Source: Bacteroidota bacterium (lineage in GTDB: Bacteria; Bacteroidota; Bacteroidia; Flavobacteriales; Flavobacteriaceae). Taken from it: 8,952 nucleotides of DNA. The notes under the pieces were generated by a model. The model saw only the letters and a list, made by a program, of their open reading frames with translations. It ran no database searches and was not told the DNA's origin. Position numbers and translations under genes: made by a program. Location of the stretch: NCBI GenBank assembly GCA_022601215.1, contig JAHZIZ010000139.1, positions 1 to 8,952 on the forward strand. The letters are read 5' to 3'. Within the stretch, counting starts at the first letter, position 1; every line of letters starts with the position of its first letter. This document shows, piece by piece, positions 1 to 6,181 of this stretch.

Positions 1-1092
1 AAGGATGTAGTTCCGGTTGGAAGCATCATAGCGGTTTTGGAGCTTGAAGCAGATACTGTTGTTCAAAACTCTTCAGAAGAGAAAATTGTGGCAAAAACCG
101 AAATGGCTAAAACGCCGGCGTTAAAAAAGAAGACTGCCACTAATTCGGAAAAAGCGTTTAAAATCAATGAGAATGTGTTTATTTCACCACTTGTAGATAG
201 TATTGCCCGAAAACATCATATCAGCTATGAAGAATTAACTCGTATTCAAGGAACCGGTGAAAAAGGGAGGTTACGAAAAAGTGATGTCATGGCCTACATT
301 AGTGAAGGGCGTCCTTTTCAGTTTACTCAAACAGTTGCTTCAGGCAGCGGATTTTCAGTTCCGGATCTTCAATTTGATAAAGGGACTGGAAAAGTCGTGG
401 TAATGGATAGGATGCGCGAAATGATCGCAGATCATATGGTCTATAGCAAGCATACATCGCCACACGTAACGGCATACGTGGAAGCAGACCTGACGGAAAT
501 GGTACAATGGCGTAATACCCATAAAATACCTTTTCAAGAGAAATATGGAGAGAAGCTCACTTTCACCCCATTATTTATTGAAGCAGTAGCTAAAGCTATC
601 GAAGATTTCCCAATGATCAATTCTTCTTTGGATGGAAAGAACATTATTGTAAAAGAAGATATCAATGTAGGAATGGCCACAGCATTACCCACAGGCAATT
701 TAATTGTGCCGGTTGTTAAAAATGCAAATAAAAAGAATTTGCAAGAATTGGCCGCCGCAACGAATGCACTCGCGCTAAAGTCAAGAGAAGGTAAACTGAA
801 AGGAGATGATACGAAAGGTAGTACGTTCACAATTAGTAATGTTGGTACTTTTGGAAGCCTTATGGGGACCCCTATTATCAATCAGCCGGAAGCCGCAATT
901 TTGGCAACTGGTATTATTAAAAAGCGTGCTGAGGTGATGGAGTCGCCTGAAGGCGACACTATAGAAATACGCTCGATGATGTATCTTTCTTTATCGTTTG
1001 ACCATAGAATAGTAGACGGATATCTAGCGGGTTCTTTCTTGAGAAGAATCGCCGATTATTTAGAAAAGTTTAATGCAAGTAGATCCATATAA
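1..1092 (+). CDS. Branched-chain 2-oxoacid dehydrogenase E2 component (lipoamide acyltransferase), 5' truncated by window edge
   Basis: This is the E2 acyltransferase core of a 2-oxoacid dehydrogenase complex, which moves the acyl group from lipoamide to CoA. The reading frame is open to base 1, and codons 1-14 (ending VGSIIAVLE) look like the end of a lipoyl domain, so the gene begins upstream and the TTG at 37 is not the start. Visible codons 59-101 form the peripheral subunit-binding domain (ISPLVDSIARKH, then GTGEKGRLRKSD). Codons from about 130 to 363 form the catalytic domain, with the TFTISNVGTFG segment and the active-site motif DHRIVDG (His codon at 1003-1005, Asp at 1015-1017). The stop is 2 nt before the aminotransferase ATG. 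The aminotransferase and fused E1 downstream favour a branched-chain substrate (bkdB/bkdC-like) over pyruvate or 2-oxoglutarate. That substrate call is inference from context; the E2 family call is firm. Confidence 0.93.
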   Translation, partial: KDVVPVGSIIAVLELEADTVVQNSSEEKIVAKTEMAKTPALKKKTATNSEKAFKINENVFISPLVDSIARKHHISYEELTRIQGTGEKGRLRKSDVMAYISEGRPFQFTQTVASGSGFSVPDLQFDKGTGKVVVMDRMREMIADHMVYSKHTSPHVTAYVEADLTEMVQWRNTHKIPFQEKYGEKLTFTPLFIEAVAKAIEDFPMINSSLDGKNIIVKEDINVGMATALPTGNLIVPVVKNANKKNLQELAAATNALALKSREGKLKGDDTKGSTFTISNVGTFGSLMGTPIINQPEAAILATGIIKKRAEVMESPEGDTIEIRSMMYLSLSFDHRIVDGYLAGSFLRRIADYLEKFNASRSI

Positions 1093-1094
1093 CT

Positions 1095-2156
1095 ATGACG
1101 ATTACAGAAGAAATAAAAATAAATACCGTTGCATCCTCTAAAGTTTCAACGCTAGATTTTGGAAACATTCCGTTAGGAAGAACATTTACGGATCATATGT
1201 TTATTTGTGACTATCACGATGGAAAATGGAATGAACCTCGTGTGGAACCGCTGGATCATATTCCTACACATCCAGCAGCGATGGCCTTGCATTATGGTCA
1301 GGCTATTTTTGAAGGAATGAAAGCAACCATCACGGGAGAAGGGGTGCCTATGCTATTTCGGGCCGATAAAAATGCAGCTCGTTTAAATTTTAGCGCCAGG
1401 CGAATGGGAATGCCAGAATTTCCAGAAGAACTGTTTGTAGAAGGCTTAAAGGCCTTAGTGAAGACAGAGCGAAGTTGGATTCCGCCGCAAGATGGAAGTG
1501 CCTTGTATTTACGTCCGTTTATGTACGCAGATGAGCCTTTTATTGGGATGCGAGCGGCAACGAGCTTTAAATTTATCATTATTGCTTCCCCAGCGGGACC
1601 TTTTTTCAGCAACCGAATAAAACTCTACGCAGAGAAACATTATATAAGAGCAGCCGAAGGGGGAACTGGAGAAGCAAAGGCGGCAGGGAACTATGCTGCG
1701 GCTATTCGCCCTACCGAAATTGCAAAGTCAAAAGGGTATGATCAAGTACTGTGGTTAGATGCACATGAACACAAATATATTCAGGAAGTAGGAACCATGA
1801 ACATCTTTTTTAAGATAAACGGTGCTTTTGTGACCCCAAGTAAAGATGGCGCCATCCTAGACGGGATTACGCGAATGAGCGTTATGGATGTTTTACGAGG
1901 CAAAGGATACGAGGTGATAGAGCGACCAATCACGATCGATGAGATAGCCACGGCGTCTAAAAATGGAACCTTGGAAGAAGCTTTTGGAACTGGTACAGCC
2001 GTAGGGATTGCCTATATTCAAGAAATTGGGTGGGGTGAACAGACCATTCATGTAAGTGATGAAAGCCCAGTAGGCGTAGATGTTAACAATACACTTAACG
2101 CTATTAAGACGGGAAAAACAACGGATCAGTTTAATTGGATGACTCCAGTAGTATAG
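1095..2156 (+). CDS. ilvE: Branched-chain amino acid aminotransferase (fold type IV, PLP)
   Basis: This cytosolic PLP enzyme interconverts Leu, Ile and Val with their 2-oxo acids, using 2-oxoglutarate/glutamate. The 353-residue length fits the longer form of the family shared with eukaryotic BCAT. Visible landmarks are HYGQAIFEGMKA (66-76), the PLP-binding Lys195 in GEAKAAGNY (codon at 1677-1679), Glu231 in EVGTMN as the probable partner of the pyridine nitrogen, and the phosphate-binding segment FGTGTA (297-302). The start is the ATG 2 nt after the E2 stop. There is no Shine-Dalgarno sequence, as is usual in Bacteroidota. The gene lies between E2 and E1 of an oxidative decarboxylase and is almost certainly co-transcribed with both, so it probably supplies the 2-oxo acids for that complex, although it could also work in biosynthesis. 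No key residue is missing. Confidence 0.95.
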   Translation: MTITEEIKINTVASSKVSTLDFGNIPLGRTFTDHMFICDYHDGKWNEPRVEPLDHIPTHPAAMALHYGQAIFEGMKATITGEGVPMLFRADKNAARLNFSARRMGMPEFPEELFVEGLKALVKTERSWIPPQDGSALYLRPFMYADEPFIGMRAATSFKFIIIASPAGPFFSNRIKLYAEKHYIRAAEGGTGEAKAAGNYAAAIRPTEIAKSKGYDQVLWLDAHEHKYIQEVGTMNIFFKINGAFVTPSKDGAILDGITRMSVMDVLRGKGYEVIERPITIDEIATASKNGTLEEAFGTGTAVGIAYIQEIGWGEQTIHVSDESPVGVDVNNTLNAIKTGKTTDQFNWMTPVV

Positions 2157-2158
2157 AT

Positions 2159-4240
2159 ATGATAAAAGAACAAGAATTGAAAACCAACCTTCATAAAAAA
2201 ACCCTCCTCCAAGGATTTAAAAATTTGGTAACTGCCAAGGCAATGACTTTTTTATATGAGGAGAACTTTAAAGTGGTTTCAAAATATGTTCATGCTACGT
2301 CTCGTGGGCATGAGGTAATACAGACGGCCTTAGGGATGCAACTTAAACCTCAGGATTATGCGTTTCCTTATTACCGAGATGATAGTATGTTATTGGCCAT
2401 TGGGATGAAACCTTACGACTTAATGTTGCAAGTTCTTGCTAAAAAAGACGACCCTTTTTCTGGAGGTCGCACCTATTACAGTCATCCTAGTTTACGGGAT
2501 GATGACAAACCTAAGATACCACATCAAAGTAGTGCTACTGGGATGCAAGCTATTCCAGCCACAGGAGTGGCGATGGGGTTTTGGTACAAAGAAGCGGAGC
2601 ATCTTACTGCTCATGAAAATGAGGATAAACCCGTAGTAGTTTGTTCCTTGGGAGATGCGTCTGTTACTGAAGGAGAAATAGCAGAAGCTTTTCAAATGGC
2701 GGCTTTAAAACAACTTCCAATTTTATACTTAGTTCAAGATAATGGTTGGGATATAAGTGCCAATGCAGCAGAAACTCGTGCACAGGATGCGTTTGAGTAT
2801 GCTCAGGGTTTTCACGGATTAGAAGCAGTAACCATAGACGGGACTGATTTTGAAGAAAGTTACAATACCATTCAAGAGGTGCTTAGAACCATTCGTGAAG
2901 AGCGTCGTCCATTTTTAGTGCACGCTAAGGTTCCTCTGTTAAATCATCATACTTCTGGAGTCCGAATGGAGTGGTATCGAGACGATTTGGAGGAAGCTAG
3001 ATCTCGTGATCCTTATCCTAAAATGAAACAACTTTTATTGGATGCTGGTTTTGATGAAAAGAATTTACAAGATATTGAGAACGAATGTATTGCTGTCGTT
3101 CGTTCCGATTTAGATAAAGCACTTCTTGCGGAAGATCCAACTCCAAAGGATTTGTTTACGCACGATTTTGCGCCCACTCCAATAACCGAAGAGGTAGGAG
3201 AACGTTCACCACAAGGAGCCGATAAAGTGGTGATGGTCGATTGTGCGTTATTTGCCATTGAGGAGTTGATGGCAAAACACAAAGAATGTTTGTTGTACGG
3301 CCAAGATGTGGGAGGAAGATTAGGAGGGGTATTTCGTGAGGCCGCCACCTTAGCACAAAAGTTCGGTGACAATCGAGTATTTAACACACCTATTCAGGAG
3401 GCCTTCATTGTTGGGTCCACTGTAGGGATGAGCGCTGTAGGTTTAAAGCCCATAGTTGAGGTTCAGTTTGCCGATTACATTTGGCCAGGACTCAATCAAT
3501 TGTTTACAGAAGTAAGTAGAAGTTGTTATTTGTCCAACGGAAAATGGCCAGTATCTATGATTTTAAGAGTTCCAATTGGCGCCTATGGCAGTGGCGGACC
3601 TTATCATTCGTCCTCAGTAGAGAGTGTAGTTTCTAACATTCGAGGAATTAAAATTGCCTACCCAAGTAATGGTGCGGACTTAAAAGGCTTGCTGAAAGCG
3701 GCCTATTATGATCCAAATCCAGTGGTTATTTTTGAGCATAAAGGTTTGTATTGGAGTAAGGTACCTGGAACAAAGGGAGCTACTTCGGTAGAACCTTCCG
3801 ACGATTATGTATTGCCATTTGGTAAGGCTTGGGTGCTACAAGAAATATGGCCTCAAGATGAGGAAGAGACTTTATCTATTATTACTTATGGTATGGGAGT
3901 GCACTGGGCGATGAATGCTTCGGAACAACTTGGGCTTCAGGATAAGATTGAAGTTGTGGATTTGCGCACTTTGCATCCTTTAGATTATGAAACGGTGTTT
4001 AAGAGCGTTAAGAAATGTGGAAAGTGTTTAGTGGTTACTGAAGAACCCTCTGATAACGGTTTCAGTAGAGGATTACAAGGGCGAATTCAAGAGGAGTGTT
4101 TTCAATCCCTAGATGGGCCAGTCATGCTTATTGGTTCGGAAAATATGCCTGCCATCCCGCTAAATTCTACTTTAGAACAAACCATGATCCCTTCAACAGA
4201 GAAAGTGAAAGAGAAAATAAAAGAAGTGCTTAATTATTAA
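2159..4240 (+). CDS. Fused E1 alpha/beta subunit of branched-chain 2-oxoacid (2-oxoisovalerate) dehydrogenase
   Basis: This thiamine-diphosphate enzyme decarboxylates branched-chain 2-oxo acids and acylates the lipoyl group of E2. Alpha and beta subunits lie in one 693-residue chain. The alpha half (about 20-325) has SRGHE and YYRDDSM, the ThDP/metal motif from GD (165-166) to DN (194-195), and an HHTSG loop near 263. The beta half (about 356-530) has LYGQDVGG, TPIQEAFIVG, VEVQFADYIWPG and GPYHSSSVES with a probable active-site His483. A transketolase C-terminal domain follows (about 568-690, VVDLRTLHPLD, VVTEEP). I chose the ATG at 2159, 2 nt after the aminotransferase stop, the same spacing as the previous junction. 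A TTG at 2135 would add eight residues and overlap the upstream gene. Such fusions are known in Bacteroidota; elsewhere alpha and beta are usually separate. The branched-chain assignment rests mainly on the aminotransferase next door. Confidence 0.92.
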   Translation: MIKEQELKTNLHKKTLLQGFKNLVTAKAMTFLYEENFKVVSKYVHATSRGHEVIQTALGMQLKPQDYAFPYYRDDSMLLAIGMKPYDLMLQVLAKKDDPFSGGRTYYSHPSLRDDDKPKIPHQSSATGMQAIPATGVAMGFWYKEAEHLTAHENEDKPVVVCSLGDASVTEGEIAEAFQMAALKQLPILYLVQDNGWDISANAAETRAQDAFEYAQGFHGLEAVTIDGTDFEESYNTIQEVLRTIREERRPFLVHAKVPLLNHHTSGVRMEWYRDDLEEARSRDPYPKMKQLLLDAGFDEKNLQDIENECIAVVRSDLDKALLAEDPTPKDLFTHDFAPTPITEEVGERSPQGADKVVMVDCALFAIEELMAKHKECLLYGQDVGGRLGGVFREAATLAQKFGDNRVFNTPIQEAFIVGSTVGMSAVGLKPIVEVQFADYIWPGLNQLFTEVSRSCYLSNGKWPVSMILRVPIGAYGSGGPYHSSSVESVVSNIRGIKIAYPSNGADLKGLLKAAYYDPNPVVIFEHKGLYWSKVPGTKGATSVEPSDDYVLPFGKAWVLQEIWPQDEEETLSIITYGMGVHWAMNASEQLGLQDKIEVVDLRTLHPLDYETVFKSVKKCGKCLVVTEEPSDNGFSRGLQGRIQEECFQSLDGPVMLIGSENMPAIPLNSTLEQTMIPSTEKVKEKIKEVLNY

Positions 4241-4241
4241 T

Positions 4242-4270
4242 AAAAAGACCCGCAAGTGCGGGTCTTTTTT
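4242..4270. terminator. Bidirectional intrinsic terminator between convergent genes
   Basis: A perfect GC-rich stem GACCCGC/GCGGGTC (4247-4253 with 4258-4264) encloses an AAGT loop. It is flanked by A5 on the left and T6 on the right, so the paired region can extend to 12 bp. It begins 2 nt after the E1 stop and lies 22 nt beyond the stop of the convergent T9SS-secreted gene. Because the A and T tracts are symmetrical, it presents a U-tract in both directions and probably terminates both transcripts. Confidence 0.93.
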
Positions 4271-4291
4271 GTTGGCTAGTATGTATGGATA

Positions 4292-5383
4292 TTACAATTT
4301 TACCAGCTTAATAACTTGAGAAGCCACTTCGGTTTCTACTTTAGCTAAGTAATTTCCTGTTGGTAGTGCGTTCATGTTGATTTCAGAAGAAATACCACTC
4401 AGCTCTTGTTGAAGCACTTGCTGTCCAAGAACGTTGAAAACAGTTACTTTGCTTAATTCTTCCGCTGCCGTAATTGTAAGTACTTCCGAAATTGGGTTAG
4501 GGAAATAGCTCAGTTCGTTAATTGCAGTTTCGTTAGATCCAAGACTTGAATCGTATACGAATAAGTCAAATTCAATATCTTCTGGCATGGCGGTTAGGTC
4601 TTCTGTATAGATTGACCAGTTCGACCCTGTATACCAAGCTCCTAAAGTTGCATCCAAAAGTACATTCGATGTTTCACCCGAGGCCCCCCAGTTGTGTGTA
4701 AAGTTAAACGTTGCATTCGGATCGCCATTTAATAATGGGTGGTCTATGATAGTGTAATTTCCAGAGATTGTGCTCGCAGTGGCTACATGCTTTGCAGAGA
4801 CCCCTGTTCCACCACCAATACCTACAAAGAATGCGGTGTCAAGCGGAAGCGTAGCTAAACTTTCGGTAAAAATAATCCAACGTCCATCGGTTGTATTATA
4901 CCATACCGAATAATTGAAGTCGTTTCTCATACTATTGGGATTGTAATAGGTAGTAAGTATGATATTGGCGTCAGGGTTGTTATTAAGGTCTGGATGACTC
5001 AATACAGAGTAACTATCCGAACTTCCTTGATTCGCTGCATCTGCAATATGTAAAAATACCTCGCTGCCTTGAGCGATATAGATATTGTATGCGCTGTTTT
5101 CAATCATGCTCGAACCATCCTCGTTATAAACAGCCCATTGAGACTGTCCAGCACTGTAAAAGGCACCTGTATTGTTGTCATTGTAAATACCACTAGCGCC
5201 TGCTGGGTTCCAGTTATGGCTGATGAGAATTTTAGCATCCGGGTTGCCGTTTAAGTCGGGGTGATCGATAAAACTTGCATCTGCTGAAATGGTGCTAGCC
5301 TCGGCTGTATGCACGAACATGGAAGTCTGCGCAACAGTAATCGTCGTTAATAGTAATGTTAAAAATGTAAAAATAGTCTTCAT
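4292..5383 (-). CDS. Secreted three-repeat protein with T9SS type A C-terminal sorting domain
   Basis: This is a secreted or surface protein of unknown function, 363 residues from the ATG at 5383-5381. Residues 1-19 form a signal peptide (MKTIF, hydrophobic core, probable cleavage after VAQ). Three tandem repeats follow, about 22-105, 109-190 and 197-278, each 85-89 residues apart and marked by an HPxLNxxPxA motif (starting near 41, 130 and 215) and a later W-x-(I/V)-(F/Y) plus E(D/S) segment. Residues about 288-363 are a T9SS sorting domain (YFPNP, LTITAAEEL, VFNVLGQQV, LPTGNYLAKV, ending KLVKL), so the protein should be exported by the Sec system and then T9SS, and released or anchored at the cell surface. 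I recall this repeat type in uncharacterised secreted proteins but cannot give a reliable family name. A longer reading from a TTG at 5431 is rejected because that codon lies inside the -7 promoter element and would put 16 polar residues before the signal peptide. Confidence 0.9.
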   Translation of the reverse strand: MKTIFTFLTLLLTTITVAQTSMFVHTAEASTISADASFIDHPDLNGNPDAKILISHNWNPAGASGIYNDNNTGAFYSAGQSQWAVYNEDGSSMIENSAYNIYIAQGSEVFLHIADAANQGSSDSYSVLSHPDLNNNPDANIILTTYYNPNSMRNDFNYSVWYNTTDGRWIIFTESLATLPLDTAFFVGIGGGTGVSAKHVATASTISGNYTIIDHPLLNGDPNATFNFTHNWGASGETSNVLLDATLGAWYTGSNWSIYTEDLTAMPEDIEFDLFVYDSSLGSNETAINELSYFPNPISEVLTITAAEELSKVTVFNVLGQQVLQQELSGISSEINMNALPTGNYLAKVETEVASQVIKLVKL

Positions 5384-5428
5384 ATCATTTAGTTTTAATG
5401 TTTTTAATTGTTCAGAATATGATCTCGA

Positions 5429-5460
5429 CAAAACTAGATCGTAACTCCAATTTGTTCAAA
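5429..5460 (-). promoter_or_regulatory. Bacteroidota-type promoter for the T9SS-secreted protein gene
   Basis: Read on the minus strand, 5436-5429 is TAGTTTTG, an exact match to the Bacteroidota -7 element TAnnTTTG. TTTG at 5460-5457 sits 20 nt upstream, where the -33 element is expected. Transcription would begin near 5422-5424, leaving an A/T-rich leader of about 40 nt before the ATG at 5383. The consensus is established knowledge for Flavobacterium and Bacteroides; the start site is inferred. Confidence 0.7.
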
Positions 5461-5547
5461 TGATTATACTCCATTTTAATAAGGGTTTTCCCCCTAAATT
5501 TTTGAGTCTAATTCTTTGATGGTGTAAAACTAAATGAGGTGGTGAGA

Positions 5548-5590
5548 ATGTAACATGAGATATGTAACAAAGTATAACACACATGTAACA
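5548..5590. repeat. Three direct copies of ATGTAACA in an intergenic region
   Basis: The octamer ATGTAACA occurs at 5548-5555, 5562-5569 and 5583-5590, with start-to-start spacings of 14 and 21 bases. No gene covers this stretch. It lies between the terminator of the lipoprotein gene and the promoter of the T9SS-secreted gene, about 90-130 bp upstream of that promoter's -33 element. It could be an array of binding sites for a regulator of the secreted protein, or chance in AT-rich DNA. Confidence 0.5.
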
Positions 5591-5622
5591 ATAAAAGAAA
5601 AGCCCTCTATTTAGAGGGCTTT
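5591..5622 (-). terminator. Intrinsic terminator after the lipoprotein gene
   Basis: An 11-bp inverted repeat, AAAGCCCTCTA (5599-5609) with TAGAGGGCTTT (5612-5622), forms a stem that would open to a four-base loop. On the minus strand it is followed by a T-rich run (TTTTCTTTTA). It starts 5 nt after the stop codon of the DUF4136-like lipoprotein gene, so it should end the hutU-lipoprotein transcript. Confidence 0.88.
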
Positions 5623-5627
5623 GGGTA

Positions 5628-6170
5628 TTATTTACTAGCAAGTCCAGGAGGATACTCAGCTAGAATTTCGCTGACAATCTCTCTAATCCTTTCTTCTTTT
5701 TTATCGATATTGCTCCCAGTAATTAATCGAGCACTTCCAACGCCTTGCCAAACTAACTCATTGGTTTGTGCATCTATCAAGTCAATATACAAACTTCCTT
5801 CTGTGGATCTCGAAACCGTACTTCCATAGGCGCCTCCATACCACCATGGGTTCCATCCCCATCCCCAACCAAAGTTGTTGTTGTAGACATTAACGCGTTC
5901 ACGTTCTTTGGTAAAAATACTAACTAAAAGAGTGGGGTTGCCCGATTTTTGCATTCCTTTCGCAGCGAGTTCGTTATCAATAGCTCGCAAGATTCTCTTT
6001 TTATCAAGGTCACTAATTTTAGCTTTATCAATGCCTGGTTTGAAAAAGGCAAAACTACTGTAGTTTCCAAAATTTGCTTCGCGATCATAATCGGAAGCCA
6101 CTCTAACGGTAGTACAAGAACTAACAATAAGTAAGAGTCCAAGTACTGGTAACAATTTAAAAATTTTCAT
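5628..6170 (-). CDS. DUF4136-like lipoprotein
   Basis: This is a 180-residue predicted lipoprotein. Residues 1-18 are a lipoprotein signal peptide and VSSC is the lipobox, with Cys19 as the acylated residue. The mature part opens with TTVRVASDYDREANFGNYSSFAFF, shortened here to the recognisable core DYDREANFGNYSSFAF, which is typical of DUF4136 proteins. A Gly/Trp/Tyr-rich stretch (about 100-116, FGWGWGWNPWWYGG) and a C-terminal segment with LYIDLIDAQTNELVWQG (127-143) also fit that family. It is probably anchored in the outer or inner membrane facing the periplasm; no biochemical function is established. The ATG lies 11 nt after the hutU stop on the same strand and a terminator follows directly, so it is probably co-transcribed with hutU. 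No link between histidine breakdown and this family is known to me, so the pairing may be incidental. Confidence 0.88.
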   Translation of the reverse strand: MKIFKLLPVLGLLLIVSSCTTVRVASDYDREANFGNYSSFAFFKPGIDKAKISDLDKKRILRAIDNELAAKGMQKSGNPTLLVSIFTKERERVNVYNNNFGWGWGWNPWWYGGAYGSTVSRSTEGSLYIDLIDAQTNELVWQGVGSARLITGSNIDKKEERIREIVSEILAEYPPGLASK

Positions 6171-6181
6171 AGCGGTAATTC

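Noticed and set aside
534..881. 115-codon minus-strand frame inside the E2 gene
   Set aside because: It is antisense to a clearly conserved catalytic domain and has no recognisable features.
37..1092. E2 gene starting at the TTG at 37
   Set aside because: The frame is open to base 1 and the preceding residues continue a lipoyl domain, so the gene is cut by the window edge rather than starting here.
2135..2158. Eight-codon N-terminal extension of the E1 gene from a TTG
   Set aside because: It overlaps the aminotransferase gene, while the ATG at 2159 gives the same 2-nt spacing as the upstream junction.
3013..3387. 124-codon minus-strand frame inside the E1 gene
   Set aside because: It is antisense to the alpha/beta linker and early beta half, whose frame is fully conserved; it looks like a compositional shadow.
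5384..5431. N-terminal extension of the T9SS-secreted protein
   Set aside because: The TTG lies inside a TAnnTTTG promoter element, and the extension would bury the signal peptide behind 16 polar residues.
5481..5495. Possible hairpin AGGG-CCCT near 5481-5495
   Set aside because: Only four GC-rich pairs form and the flanks do not pair, so it is not a credible terminator.
5456..5641. 61-codon minus-strand frame across the intergenic region
   Set aside because: It covers the terminator, the ATGTAACA repeats and part of the promoter, and its translation matches nothing I recognise.
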